Source: Bacteroidales bacterium UBA3810 (GTDB taxonomy: Bacteria; Bacteroidota; Bacteroidia; Bacteroidales; Paludibacteraceae). From it: DNA of 64,000 nt. This document shows, one piece after another, positions 8,106 through 17,631 of this stretch. Within the stretch, counting starts at the first letter, position 1, and every line of letters starts with the position of its first letter. The translations under genes were made by a program, and so were the position numbers. Below the pieces are notes generated by a model. That model saw nothing but the letters and a program-made list of their open reading frames with translations, was not told the origin of the DNA and made no database searches. The stretch is taken from assembly GCA_002368645.1 (NCBI GenBank), contig DFEE01000010.1, positions 6,530 through 70,529 on the forward strand. Direction: 5' to 3'.

Positions 8106-10724
8106 TTATGCGAGTCCTTCCAATAATTTCTCAAGACTCTCAGGGTCTTGAATCAAGACATCCCGTCCCTTGGGTCCTTTATTAGGACCGACGATACCCA
8201 ATGCTTCCAATTGGTCACTCAGTTTGCCGGCGCGGTTATAGCCAATCTCAAATGCTCGTTGCAACCGAGAGGTTGAGCCTTCTTGTTTAGCTACGACATA
8301 GCGCGCTACATCTGCAAACATCGGATCCAGATGACGGGTGTCAACAGAGCCGGGAGTGGGTGCATCTTCTTGTCCTTCAGGTACGTATTCCGGCAATTGG
8401 TATGGTTCAAGATAGCCTTGTTGAGAGTGGATATGGTTGACGATGGCTTCCACCTCAGGCGTGTCAACAAAGGCGCACTGGATACGCGTCAAATTACCCC
8501 CGCCGGAGTAGAGCATATCTCCCTTACCGATAAGTTGGTCAGCACCCTTTGTGTCTAATACGGTACGGCTATCTACCACAGACTGCGTTCTAAAGGCGAT
8601 ACGGGTTGGGATGTTGGCTTTAATTGTACCGGTGACAATCTTGACATCCGGTCGTTGGGTAGCTAAAATCATGTGCATGCCGACCGCACGGGCTTTTTGA
8701 GCAATACGCTGAATAGGACGTTCAACCTCTTTGCCGGCTTGCATAATGAAATCACCGTACTCGTCAATGATGATGACGATATAGGGCATAAAGTGGTGGT
8801 GCAGAATCTTTTTAGTTACAACATTCTCAACCGCTTTCTCGGGATTAAGGTGCCGGCTGACGAACTTATCGTTGTAATCCTCAAGGTTACGGCATCCGGC
8901 TTCTGCCAATAGCGAATAACGGTCCTCCATCTCTATTACCAATGAGTTAAGGGTGTTGATCACTTTTTGGCAATCGGTAATGATGATATCCCTATCCTCT
9001 TGGTCCGGCATGGCGGCGAGGTAGTGCTTGATAAGCGGTTTATAGATGCTAAACTCAACCATCTTTGGGTCTACCAAAACAAATTTGAGTTCGGCAGGGT
9101 GCTTCTTATATAATAAGGAAGTAATAATAGCATTGAGTCCGACTGATTTACCTTGACCCGTAGCACCGGCAACCAGGAGGTGCGGCGTCTTAGCCAGGTC
9201 GAAACAGAATACCTCATTGGTAATCGTTTTTCCCATCGCGACAGGGAGTTTCATCTTGCTCGTTTCCTCTTGGAATTTCTTCGAGGCAATGGCGCAATGC
9301 ATGGAGACTACCTGCGGCTTTTCGTTAGGTACCTCTATACCCACCGTCCCTTTACCGGGCATAGGCGCAATGATACGAATACCTATGGCGCTAAGGGACA
9401 TCATGATATCGTTCTCAAGCGACTGAATCTTAGAAAGACGGGTTCCCGCCTTGGGCACAATCTCATAGAGCGTAACGGTCGGACCGATGGTGGCATGAAT
9501 CTTCTCTACTTCCACATCATAATTGCGCAAGGTCTCAACGATGCGCCGGGCATTAGCTTGTTGCTCCTCTTGGTCAATGAGCGGGGCTGTCTCATTGTCA
9601 TAAGTTTTAAGAAGAGTGAGAGACGGGAATTTATAGTTCGATAAATCTTTACGCGGATCATAAGGACCGAGTTTCTTAAGCAGATAATCGGGGTCATCTT
9701 CAGAGAGTTCCACCGCCTTTGTCTCCTCTATATCGATGCTTATGCTGTCAGTCGGCGAGACGCCGGAGTCAGCAACACTATGAGTCTCCACATTGAGCTG
9801 CACAGCCGCCGACACCGGCGTCACGCCGGCCGCTACGGCAGGTTGCTCTTCAGACTTCGGCTCGATTATCTCTACAACAGGTACAGCGCTGGACGCCGCG
9901 GCAGGTTGCTCTTCTGCCTCTACTTCCGGCTTGATTATCTCAACAACAGGAGCAGGTATGTTATCTTTGATATTGAGATTGACTTCAGCTGGTTCCGGCT
10001 CTTTCTTTTTGTGCTGCAAAAGCTTTTCCCATATCTTGACATCCATCAGTACGCAAAAGATGATGAACGAGACCGCCAGCACGATAATCATGCCTGCGGG
10101 GTGCATATAGACAATACCGGCAGCGGCGATCGTCTCACCGACCTTGCCGCCTAAGCGAAAGAAGAGGTGCAGAGACGCAACTTGTTGGATAAATCCTAAT
10201 AAGATAGACCCCCATAGTATCGCGAATAGGGAGGACAACAATAGCCGCCAATGTCTCACCTGCATGACCTTAAATAGAATCAAACCATAGACAAGAGACA
10301 GTATTGCCCAAATGACGGAAAGTAGCCCGAAGGTGTCATTGATGAGCCATTCACCCAACTGCGCTCCGGGAAGACCTAATATATTACGAATGTCTGCAAC
10401 ATGGCTCTGCCGAGCAGCTTTATCAAGCATGAGGATAGAAAAATCCTCTTTGCCGGTGAAGAAATAACATCCGTAGCTAAGCAATAATACCAATGCGAGG
10501 CAGCAGAGGATAAGACCGCTGATTATGCGAGTCTTAGGGTCGTTGAGAATCAAATTGGCGGTAGTTATAAAAGCCTCCCAACGTTGTTTGAAAGTAGGCT
10601 TTTCTACTGTTGACTTGCCGCTTCGGCTACTGCCCCCGCTGACACCGGCGTCACGCCGGCCGCCACGGCAGTCATTCTCAATGATGAGCAAGTCATTTGT
10701 GTTATTTTTGGGTTTACGAGGCAT
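8106..10724 (-). CDS. ftsK: DNA translocase FtsK/SpoIIIE
   Basis: Septal DNA pump that clears the chromosome ends at division. The 872-residue protein has about four membrane segments in the first 230 residues, a linker of low complexity rich in E, P, A and V (about 230-345) with an imperfect repeat of VVEII-EP-EEQPA, then the motor with Walker A (GATGQGKS, near residue 523) and Walker B (VIIIDEYGDFI), and a C-terminal gamma winged helix (FEIGYNRAGKLSDQLEALGI). The N-terminus and linker each contain a copy of one 31-bp palindromic sequence, read in different frames. ATG 10724 is the only start that keeps the N-terminal segment. Confidence 0.95.
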   Translation of the reverse strand: MPRKPKNNTNDLLIIENDCRGGRRDAGVSGGSSRSGKSTVEKPTFKQRWEAFITTANLILNDPKTRIISGLILCCLALVLLLSYGCYFFTGKEDFSILMLDKAARQSHVADIRNILGLPGAQLGEWLINDTFGLLSVIWAILSLVYGLILFKVMQVRHWRLLLSSLFAILWGSILLGFIQQVASLHLFFRLGGKVGETIAAAGIVYMHPAGMIIVLAVSFIIFCVLMDVKIWEKLLQHKKKEPEPAEVNLNIKDNIPAPVVEIIKPEVEAEEQPAAASSAVPVVEIIEPKSEEQPAVAAGVTPVSAAVQLNVETHSVADSGVSPTDSISIDIEETKAVELSEDDPDYLLKKLGPYDPRKDLSNYKFPSLTLLKTYDNETAPLIDQEEQQANARRIVETLRNYDVEVEKIHATIGPTVTLYEIVPKAGTRLSKIQSLENDIMMSLSAIGIRIIAPMPGKGTVGIEVPNEKPQVVSMHCAIASKKFQEETSKMKLPVAMGKTITNEVFCFDLAKTPHLLVAGATGQGKSVGLNAIITSLLYKKHPAELKFVLVDPKMVEFSIYKPLIKHYLAAMPDQEDRDIIITDCQKVINTLNSLVIEMEDRYSLLAEAGCRNLEDYNDKFVSRHLNPEKAVENVVTKKILHHHFMPYIVIIIDEYGDFIMQAGKEVERPIQRIAQKARAVGMHMILATQRPDVKIVTGTIKANIPTRIAFRTQSVVDSRTVLDTKGADQLIGKGDMLYSGGGNLTRIQCAFVDTPEVEAIVNHIHSQQGYLEPYQLPEYVPEGQEDAPTPGSVDTRHLDPMFADVARYVVAKQEGSTSRLQRAFEIGYNRAGKLSDQLEALGIVGPNKGPKGRDVLIQDPESLEKLLEGLA
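9811..9841. repeat. 31-bp GC-rich palindromic repeat, copy in the ftsK linker
   Basis: Contains the inverted repeat CCGGCGT-C-ACGCCGG followed by GCCGCTACGGCAG. It differs at one base from the copy at 10641-10671. On the ftsK strand it encodes AVAAGVTPVS. Confidence 0.7.
10641..10671. repeat. 31-bp GC-rich palindromic repeat, copy near the ftsK start
   Basis: Thirty of 31 bases match the copy at 9811-9841. The offset of 830 bp is not a multiple of three, so here the same DNA is read in another frame, as CRGGRRDAGVS. A partial relative (GCCGCCACGGCAG) lies at 14405-14418. Confidence 0.7.
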
Positions 10725-10733
10725 AACTGTAGA

Positions 10734-11090
10734 TTATAAAAAGAGTACAATCATCAACATCATAATCATCAGCGACACAATCCAACTTATCCGCCGCGTG
10801 AAATTGTGCTTGAAATTCACCAGCGAGAATATAAGGAAACCTATCGCTATGAGGGAAAAAATTATATAGGGTATAGTCGCTTGTTGAGCGTTATTCAAAG
10901 CTACATGCTGCTCTGCCGCAACTCCTCTAAGACTTGGAATCTCAATAAGGTGAGAAGCTGTCCAATAGGCATTTTCAAACTGATAGTCAAATTGCTGTGG
11001 TGCGTAGTAAATAGAGAACAGGTTAACTGTCCAGAGAATCTCTATAAGGAGAATTAAGTATAGCAGAATTTTCTTTTGAATATTACCCAT
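10734..11090 (-). CDS. small membrane protein of unknown function
   Basis: A 118-residue protein not recognised. It has an N-terminal membrane segment (about residues 7-28, KILLYLILLIEILWTVNLFS), a soluble loop of about 55 residues, and two C-terminal membrane segments (about 76-94 and 102-118). The start is ATG 11090, between a clear promoter and the gene; the longer reading to 11132 crosses that promoter. It lies 9 bp upstream of ftsK on the same strand, so it probably heads the operon with ftsK and cdaA. Confidence 0.65.
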   Translation of the reverse strand: MGNIQKKILLYLILLIEILWTVNLFSIYYAPQQFDYQFENAYWTASHLIEIPSLRGVAAEQHVALNNAQQATIPYIIFSLIAIGFLIFSLVNFKHNFTRRISWIVSLMIMMLMIVLFL

Positions 11091-11109
11091 ATTATCGCAA
11101 TTTAGCTTG

Positions 11110-11157
11110 CAAAAGTACAAAATTATTTGCATATATGCAAAAAAAAGTATATTTTTG
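11110..11157. promoter_or_regulatory. divergent promoters sharing one palindrome (ftsK operon / dacB)
   Basis: The 16-bp perfect palindrome TTTGCATATATGCAAA (11126-11141) supplies a -33 TTTG to both strands. The plus -7 box is TATTTTTG at 11150-11157, and the minus -7 box is TACTTTTG read from 11117 to 11110; both are at the 24-bp step. Confidence 0.75.
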
Positions 11158-11181
11158 CAGCACTTTTATAGAAAATTGACC

Positions 11182-12570
11182 ATGGCAATTCTAAATATCT
11201 TCTTATCCGTCTTGCTTAATATCTCCATACTGACAGAAGCAGGACCGATTCAACAAGCCAATATCTCTGTTCAGCTGAAGGACCTTTCGACAGGTGAAGT
11301 TATTGAAGCATACCGTCCTAATAATGTGGTTCCTCCGGCGTCGGTGATGAAATTGCTGACAACGGGAGCGGCATTAGAGACTTTAGGTCCTGGGTTTAGA
11401 TTTAGTACTTGGATTGAATATACTGGGGCGATTCAAGATGGTGTGTTAGAGGGGGACCTCATTATTCGTGGCGGTTGCGATCCTTCCTTGGGAAACTTGA
11501 AGTCGTACCAGCGCTGTCTGAATGTCTGGGTCAGAAAGGTGCGTGAAGCCGGAATCCGGAAAATAAGCGGTTGTGTTAGGGCGGACCAAAACCTATTGGA
11601 TGCCGATGCTGCTAATCCGGCATGGCTCATGGAAGACTGCGGTAACTACTATGCACCCGGTATCTTTGCGCTCAATTATATGGACAATACCCTCAATATC
11701 GTCTTGAAGAGCGGCCCGATAGGTACCATGGCAGATGTTGTCAGAACGGAGCCTGATTATCCCGGTTTGCAGTTCATTAACCATATCCGCTGCACAAGTA
11801 TTACGTATGATGGCGCCTTTGTCAGTGGGCTGCCTTATATGAATATCCGCTACTTGACAGGCTCTGTGCCCAGTAACCAGGGGCAGTTTGGCGTCAAAGC
11901 AGACTTACCCAATCCGGGATTTTTATTGGCGCATCATTTGACACAGCGCTTGGAAGAAGCCGGTATCGCGGTTACTCATGAACCACTGGGGGAAACGCCC
12001 TTGCTGACGGCAGCACGCACGCTGATTTATGAGCATAAATCGGATAGTTTAGGAGCTTTGATAGCAGAGACCAATATCAACTCGAACAACCTTTATGCCG
12101 AGGCTGTTTTTAGGTATCTTGGTTTGCAATACGGCACGCCGGGAACGGTTGCTAACTCCTGTAATTTTCTGCGTGACTTCTGGTTACGCCGTGGCATCAA
12201 TGTGCGTAATGCCCTAATCAAAGACGGCTGCGGCTTAGCACCGCAAGATGCTATTTCTGCATCTGTTTTGGTTAATTTGCTGACGTACATGAATAAATCC
12301 AAGTATCAGGATATCTGGTACGCATCTTTACCCATATCGGGACAAAGCGGCACGTTGCGCTCATTATGTGACGGAACGGAGTTAGAGGGGCGTATTCATG
12401 CCAAATCCGGTACAATTGCAGGTACCAAAAACTTCGCAGGCTACATAGATATGCCCAATGGGCACCGTTGGGCATTCGCTATTCTCATTAATTCAGCTGC
12501 AGGAAAGGCACGTAATATACAATATTTTATAGAGCAATATCTTCTGGATGTATATCGAGCAAACCAATAG
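11182..12570 (+). CDS. dacB: D-alanyl-D-alanine carboxypeptidase/endopeptidase (PBP4, S13)
   Basis: Periplasmic penicillin-binding protein of peptidase family S13 that trims or cleaves peptidoglycan cross-links. The 462-residue protein has an N-terminal signal-like segment, then S54-V-M-K57 (SxxK nucleophile), S-N-N (SxN) in INSNNLYAEA, and HAKSGT (KTG-type box). The length and spacing are those of PBP4. The start is ATG 11182, 25 bp after the -7 box. It overlaps birA by 23 bp. Confidence 0.93.
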   Translation: MAILNIFLSVLLNISILTEAGPIQQANISVQLKDLSTGEVIEAYRPNNVVPPASVMKLLTTGAALETLGPGFRFSTWIEYTGAIQDGVLEGDLIIRGGCDPSLGNLKSYQRCLNVWVRKVREAGIRKISGCVRADQNLLDADAANPAWLMEDCGNYYAPGIFALNYMDNTLNIVLKSGPIGTMADVVRTEPDYPGLQFINHIRCTSITYDGAFVSGLPYMNIRYLTGSVPSNQGQFGVKADLPNPGFLLAHHLTQRLEEAGIAVTHEPLGETPLLTAARTLIYEHKSDSLGALIAETNINSNNLYAEAVFRYLGLQYGTPGTVANSCNFLRDFWLRRGINVRNALIKDGCGLAPQDAISASVLVNLLTYMNKSKYQDIWYASLPISGQSGTLRSLCDGTELEGRIHAKSGTIAGTKNFAGYIDMPNGHRWAFAILINSAAGKARNIQYFIEQYLLDVYRANQ

Positions 12571-13237
12571 TACCAATGACTTGATTCGCACATTGTCGGT
12601 CGAAGAAGTTTGGACCACATATCAAACGGCAGGACGGGGGCAGCAGGGCAATAGCTGGGAGGCGGAACGAGGTAAGAATATCCTAATGTCCTACCGCTTG
12701 GAGGGACCGATAGCCGCTGAGAAAGCCTTTGACATCACGATGGGTAGTTCTATCGCTATCGCTGAGTGCTTGGAGCATTACCTGCAGGGGGTGGCAATCA
12801 AATGGCCTAATGATATTTATGTAGGGGATAAAAAGATATGTGGTATATTGATTGAATCAAGTTTGCGAGGACACTCTATCGGACAAGCGATTGTCGGTAT
12901 TGGTCTAAATGTTAATCAAGTACAATTTATCTCCGACGCGCCTAACCCGACCTCCATCGCCTTGGAGACAGGGCATGAGGTGCCCCTTGAACCGTTGCAT
13001 GACCAATTGGTACTGCAACTCAAGAAATGGCTGCATGCGGACGCTTCGTTAGTCCAAGCAGCCTACCGTGCCCGTCTCTATCGACGGGAAGGTTACTATC
13101 GGTATCGTGAACTCGCAACCGGAAAGGTCTTTGAGGCGGCCATCGCCGGCATTGGCGAACAAGGAGAATTGCTCCTTAAAGATAAAGAGGGAACAGTGTG
13201 TCCCTATCTTTTGAAACAAATTCAATTTATTATATAA
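12548..13237 (+). CDS. birA: biotin-[acetyl-CoA-carboxylase] ligase
   Basis: Activates biotin with ATP and attaches it to biotin carboxyl carrier protein. The 229-residue protein is a group I (catalytic only) BPL: no N-terminal winged helix, so no repressor role is expected. Motifs: STNDL near residue 8, the biotin/ATP loop GRGQQGNSWE, IKWPNDIYVGDKKICGILIE with the active lysine, and GIGLNVNQ. It overlaps the end of dacB, so translation is coupled, and rfbB begins 2 bp after its stop. Confidence 0.93.
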   Translation: MYIEQTNSTNDLIRTLSVEEVWTTYQTAGRGQQGNSWEAERGKNILMSYRLEGPIAAEKAFDITMGSSIAIAECLEHYLQGVAIKWPNDIYVGDKKICGILIESSLRGHSIGQAIVGIGLNVNQVQFISDAPNPTSIALETGHEVPLEPLHDQLVLQLKKWLHADASLVQAAYRARLYRREGYYRYRELATGKVFEAAIAGIGEQGELLLKDKEGTVCPYLLKQIQFII

Positions 13238-13238
13238 T

Positions 13239-14372
13239 ATGACACAAACCATTATCATCACCGGCGGTGCAGGTTTTATCGGCTCTCATGTAGTTCGTCT
13301 ATTTGTCAATAAATACCCCGACTACCGTATCATCAATGTCGATAAACTCACCTATGCCGGCAACTTGGCGAACCTCAAAGATATTGAGGCATGTCCTAAT
13401 TACAAATTCGTTAAAGCGGATATATGTGATTTTGATACCATCTATCACCTGATGCAAGAAGAACATGTCACCGGCGTTATCCATTTGGCGGCAGAAAGCC
13501 ATGTGGACCGCTCCATCAAAGACCCCTTCACCTTTGCCCGCACCAACGTGATGGGAACGTTGTCAATGTTACAAGCCGCTAAACTCTATTGGGAATCTCT
13601 GCCGGAGAAATATGAAGGGAAACGTTTTTACCACATATCGACCGATGAGGTTTATGGTGCATTAGCCATGACACACCCCGAGGGGATTCCTTCGCCCTTC
13701 ACCACCAAAGCTTCTGCTGAAGGCCATGAAGCATATGGAGAAGATTTCTTCTTGGAGACCAATAAGTATATGCCCCATAGTCCGTATTCTGCCTCCAAAG
13801 CATCTTCGGACCACTTCGTCCGGGCTTTTCACGACACATACGGCATGCCCACTATTGTCACCAATTGCTCCAATAACTATGGACCTTACCAATTCCCGGA
13901 GAAGTTGATTCCGCTTTTTATCAACAATATCCGCCATCGCAAACCGCTACCTGTCTATGGTAAAGGGGAGAATGTCCGCGACTGGCTCTTTGTTGAGGAC
14001 CACGCACGCGCCATAGACCTTATTTATCATAAAGGTAAAGTGGCGGAAACCTATAATATTGGTGGCTTCAATGAGTGGAAGAATATTGATATTGTCAAAG
14101 TACTTATCCATACCGTTGATCGTTTGTTGGGACGTCGGGAGGATGAGGATATGAATCTCATTACTTATGTCACCGACCGGGCAGGGCATGACATGCGCTA
14201 CGCCATTGATAGCCGCAAACTGCAACAAGAACTCGGCTGGGAACCCTCTCTGCAGTTCGAAGAGGGTATCGAAAAAACCGTTAGGTGGTACCTCAATAAC
14301 CAGGCTTGGCTCGACAATATCACCTCCGGCGAGTACGAAAAATATTACGAGTCCATGTACGCGAATCGCTAA
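13239..14372 (+). CDS. rfbB: dTDP-glucose 4,6-dehydratase
   Basis: Second step of dTDP-rhamnose and other dTDP-deoxysugar synthesis, feeding surface glycans. The 377-residue extended SDR enzyme shows the NAD-binding TGGAGFIGSH, the catalytic block STDEVYG, the Y-x-x-x-K pair in YSASKASSDH, and NCSNNYGPYQFPEKLIP. It is last in dacB-birA-rfbB and followed by a terminator. The other rml genes are not nearby. Confidence 0.93.
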   Translation: MTQTIIITGGAGFIGSHVVRLFVNKYPDYRIINVDKLTYAGNLANLKDIEACPNYKFVKADICDFDTIYHLMQEEHVTGVIHLAAESHVDRSIKDPFTFARTNVMGTLSMLQAAKLYWESLPEKYEGKRFYHISTDEVYGALAMTHPEGIPSPFTTKASAEGHEAYGEDFFLETNKYMPHSPYSASKASSDHFVRAFHDTYGMPTIVTNCSNNYGPYQFPEKLIPLFINNIRHRKPLPVYGKGENVRDWLFVEDHARAIDLIYHKGKVAETYNIGGFNEWKNIDIVKVLIHTVDRLLGRREDEDMNLITYVTDRAGHDMRYAIDSRKLQQELGWEPSLQFEEGIEKTVRWYLNNQAWLDNITSGEYEKYYESMYANR

Positions 14373-14404
14373 GAAGCCGCTATAGGCTGCCGAGACGCTG
14401 GGAC

Positions 14405-14418
14405 TGCCGCCACGGCAG
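14405..14418. repeat. short palindrome related to the ftsK repeats
   Basis: TGCCGCCACGGCAG forms a 5-bp inverted repeat. Its last 13 bases are identical to part of the copy inside ftsK (10641-10671). It lies between the rfbB stop and its terminator. Confidence 0.4.
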
Positions 14419-14431
14419 CCTGGTATATAAG

Positions 14432-14465
14432 ATAAGCGGAGCTATGAGGCTCCGCTTATTTTTTA
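14432..14465 (+). terminator. Rho-independent terminator after rfbB
   Basis: An 11-bp perfect stem (ATAAGCGGAGC with its complement, 14432-14442 and 14449-14459), a 6-nt loop and a following T run on the plus strand. Confidence 0.85.
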
Positions 14466-14483
14466 GTCAGTATTGAGTCCGAG

Positions 14484-16262
14484 TTAAGCTATTCCCAAAC
14501 TTGCTTTAATCGCCGGTACGCGGGCTTCGGCGGCAGCGGTGGCAGCATCGTAGTCCGCAGGAGTCTTCATCTCTGCCGGTATCTCGAAGTAGAACTTGAT
14601 TTTCGGCTCTGTTCCGGAAGGACGGACGGAAACCTTCAAACCGCCTTCTGTGAAGTATTGCAGCACGTTCGATTTGGCTTCTAACGCCATATGAATCTCT
14701 TTCTCTACCCATTTGCCGTCCACGAGATTGCGCTCTATCGACTCTTGGAAATCTTTGGTCTTAATAACCTTCTCACCGGCAATTTCTGTCAACGGGTTCG
14801 TGCGGTAGTTCACCATCATTGCGGCTATTTCTTCAGCACCGGTCTTGCCCGGACGAACAACATTGATGGTTACTTCCCGTTGGAAACCATACTCCATATA
14901 GATATTCAGCAGGTACTCGAACAGGCTCATGCCGTTATCCTTGGCGTATGCGGCAATCTCGCAAATCAAGCAGATAGCTGATGGCGAGCATTTATCCCGT
15001 ACACCGTCGAATGCCATAAAGCCGAAGGACTCTTCGCCTCCGCCGATATACTTGCGTTTACCTTCCCACATCCGAATGCGGTTAGCAATCCACTTGAAGC
15101 CGGTGTACTCATCAGTCAATGTCACACCTTGCTTATCCGCTATGCGGCGTACCACTTCCGAGGTCACAATGGTCTTTACAAGGTACATGTCGGGGGTGAG
15201 TTTGCCGAGTTTCTTCATGTTGTTGATAATGTAGTACATGTACATCATTATCGTTTGGTTACCGTTGATGATGGTCCATTCGTTGCGTTGATTACGCACT
15301 ACAATGGCGATGCGGTCTGCGTCCGGGTCGGAAGCGATAACCAAATCGGCATTCAGCTTGGTTCCCAATTGCATACCCAAGGTCATTGCTTCTGCGTTTT
15401 CGGGGTTGGGACTTACTACTGTCGGGAAATTACCGTCTATCACCATTTGTTCCGGTACTACATGGATGTTTTGGAAACCCCATGAGCGAAGACACATCGG
15501 GATAATCTGCCTACCTGTGCCGTGCAACGGCGTATAAACGATATTGAGGTCATTGTGGCGATTGATGACATCTTGGTCAATCATCACGGACTTAACTGCC
15601 ATCATATAGTCATAGTCCATTTCGCCGCCGATAATCTCTATCAGGTCTTTGTTCGGCTCCCAGCGTACATCTTCCAGACGTACTTTGTTCACTTCATCAA
15701 TAATACCCTTGTCGTGCGGTTGCAGCACCTGTGAACCGTCTTCCCAATACGCCTTGTAACCATTGTACTCCTTCGGGTTGTGCGAGGCTGTCACATTCAC
15801 ACCGCCTTGGCAGTGCAGATGCCGAATGGCAAAGGAACACTCGGGAGTGGGACGCAGCGACTCAAACAGATAAACCTTAAACCCGTTGGCGGAGAAGATA
15901 TTCGCCACCGTCTCTGCAAACAAACGACCGTTATTGCGGCAGTCGTGACATACCACTACAGACAATTGTTCACCTTTTTTTACGGAACTGAAACCACCTT
16001 CGCGACCTACTTTCATCAGGTAATTGGCATAACCTTGCGTCGCTTGAGCCACAATATATTTATTCATTCGGTTAGTGCCGGCACCCATGATACCGCGTAA
16101 ACCGCCTGTTCCAAACTCAAGAGTACGATAGAAGGAGTCGATTAGTTCGGTCTTGTCCTCGGCTTCCATCATGCGGCGTACTTCTGCCTTGGTTTGCTCA
16201 TCGTAATTGCCATCTAACCATGTCTGGGCGACGGCCATGATTCGTTTAAGTTCTTCGTTCAT
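14484..16262 (-). CDS. phosphoglucomutase/phosphomannomutase family enzyme
   Basis: Alpha-D-phosphohexomutase that interconverts hexose 1- and 6-phosphates and so links glycolysis to nucleotide-sugar supply. The 592-residue protein has all four family sites: the phosphoserine loop TASHNPKEYNG with S160, the metal loop ASDPDADRIAI, the sugar loop GGEESFGF, and the phosphate-contacting RPSGTEPKIKFY near the C-terminus. The length and the WEDGSQV segment match the PGM2-like/PgcA branch. It is 31 bp downstream of hflX on the same strand and probably in one operon. Confidence 0.92.
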   Translation of the reverse strand: MNEELKRIMAVAQTWLDGNYDEQTKAEVRRMMEAEDKTELIDSFYRTLEFGTGGLRGIMGAGTNRMNKYIVAQATQGYANYLMKVGREGGFSSVKKGEQLSVVVCHDCRNNGRLFAETVANIFSANGFKVYLFESLRPTPECSFAIRHLHCQGGVNVTASHNPKEYNGYKAYWEDGSQVLQPHDKGIIDEVNKVRLEDVRWEPNKDLIEIIGGEMDYDYMMAVKSVMIDQDVINRHNDLNIVYTPLHGTGRQIIPMCLRSWGFQNIHVVPEQMVIDGNFPTVVSPNPENAEAMTLGMQLGTKLNADLVIASDPDADRIAIVVRNQRNEWTIINGNQTIMMYMYYIINNMKKLGKLTPDMYLVKTIVTSEVVRRIADKQGVTLTDEYTGFKWIANRIRMWEGKRKYIGGGEESFGFMAFDGVRDKCSPSAICLICEIAAYAKDNGMSLFEYLLNIYMEYGFQREVTINVVRPGKTGAEEIAAMMVNYRTNPLTEIAGEKVIKTKDFQESIERNLVDGKWVEKEIHMALEAKSNVLQYFTEGGLKVSVRPSGTEPKIKFYFEIPAEMKTPADYDAATAAAEARVPAIKASLGIA

Positions 16263-16293
16263 AATATTAGTATTTATAGTTAGTAGTTGTTTT

Positions 16294-17544
16294 TTATTCT
16301 GTGGTCAGGTGTATATCCGGATATAGGAAATCGTCGTAGGGGAAACGGCTGATATGAATCTCGCGCACACGGTTATATATAAGGTTCTTCAGCTCGTCGA
16401 TATTATCTTTGTGTTTTGCAGAAATAAACACAACATCTATTCCTTGTTCCTCCAAGCGTTGGCGCCATTGCGACTCTACTTCGTGGAGTGTTCTGTTCCA
16501 TGGCTGAACAGGGGTCAGGTCATCATCGTCTTTCGGCTCATAGGTGTATTGGTCTATCTTGTTGAATACCACGATGGCCGGTAACTTTTTGCCGTTAGGT
16601 AATAAGGATTTGATGGTGGCTTCTACAACCTCGTATTGTTCCTCAAAATTGGGGTGCGAAATGTCCACTATATGCAGCAGCAAATCGGCTTCTCTCACTT
16701 CGTCCAATGTCGATTTGAAACTCTCCACCAAGTGGTGCGGCAGTTTCCGAATAAACCCTACGGTGTCCGTCAGTAGGAACGGCAGGTTCTCTATCGTCAT
16801 CTTTCGTACCGTCGTGTCGAGGGTCGCAAATAACTTGTTCTCCGCAAATACTTCTGACTTGGCTAAGGTGTTCATCAGCGTCGATTTGCCCACATTCGTG
16901 TACCCTACCAGTGCCACCCGCACTAATTTACCTCTATTCTGACGCTGTGTAGCCATTTGACGGTCTATCTTCTTCAACTCCTCTTTCAGCAACGCTATAC
17001 GATTACCGATTATCCGGCGGTCTGCTTCTATCTGGGTCTCTCCCGTACCGCGGTTGGTACCTCCGCCTCCCCCATGTTGACGGTCTAAGTGAGACCACAT
17101 CCGAGTTAGACGAGGCAGCATATATTGTAGATGGGCTATCTCCACTTGCGTCTTGGCATACGAACTCTGCGCCCGTTGCAGGAATATCTCCAAAATGAGG
17201 ATTGTCCTGTCCATTACCCGTATCTCGCAACGTTCTTTCTTATCCTCTCGCCAATTCAGGTCACGCTCAATGTTGCGTAATTGCTTAGGGCTTAACTCAT
17301 CATCGAAGATGACGAGATCTATAGGTGCTTCTTCTTGTTGCGAAATGATATATTGCCTAATCTCCTCTACTTTGCCTTTCCCGATATAGGTCGTTTTGTC
17401 TGGGGCAACCACGCGCTGAATGAACCGCTTCACGGTTTCTATACCTCTTGTCTCGGCTAAGAACGCCAATTCATTGAGGTATTCGTGTGTTCGTTCTTCG
17501 TTCTGGTACGGCGTTATCAGCCCTACTAATACGGCTCTCTCCAT
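16294..17544 (-). CDS. hflX: ribosome-associated GTPase HflX
   Basis: HflX splits stalled 70S ribosomes. The 416-residue protein has the N-terminal HflX domain (with GGGGGTNRGTGETQIE, residues 158-172) and the G domain: G1 GYTNVGKST at 214-222, G3 DTVGFI, G4 NKID. The C-terminal extension ends in IHLTTE. The promoter is 17599-17630 on the minus strand. It heads the hflX-phosphosugar mutase operon. Confidence 0.94.
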   Translation of the reverse strand: MERAVLVGLITPYQNEERTHEYLNELAFLAETRGIETVKRFIQRVVAPDKTTYIGKGKVEEIRQYIISQQEEAPIDLVIFDDELSPKQLRNIERDLNWREDKKERCEIRVMDRTILILEIFLQRAQSSYAKTQVEIAHLQYMLPRLTRMWSHLDRQHGGGGGTNRGTGETQIEADRRIIGNRIALLKEELKKIDRQMATQRQNRGKLVRVALVGYTNVGKSTLMNTLAKSEVFAENKLFATLDTTVRKMTIENLPFLLTDTVGFIRKLPHHLVESFKSTLDEVREADLLLHIVDISHPNFEEQYEVVEATIKSLLPNGKKLPAIVVFNKIDQYTYEPKDDDDLTPVQPWNRTLHEVESQWRQRLEEQGIDVVFISAKHKDNIDELKNLIYNRVREIHISRFPYDDFLYPDIHLTTE

Positions 17545-17598
17545 GCTACTTATATGTTGCGTGCGCTATTATTTTCGTTACTTTTCATTTTCAAAGCG

Positions 17599-17630
17599 CA
17601 AATGTACAACAAATTTTTGGAATACGCAAA
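17599..17630 (-). promoter_or_regulatory. hflX promoter
   Basis: On the minus strand TTTG (17630-17627) and TACATTTG (17606-17599) at the 24-bp step, 55 bp before the hflX ATG. Confidence 0.75.
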
Positions 17631-17631
17631 T

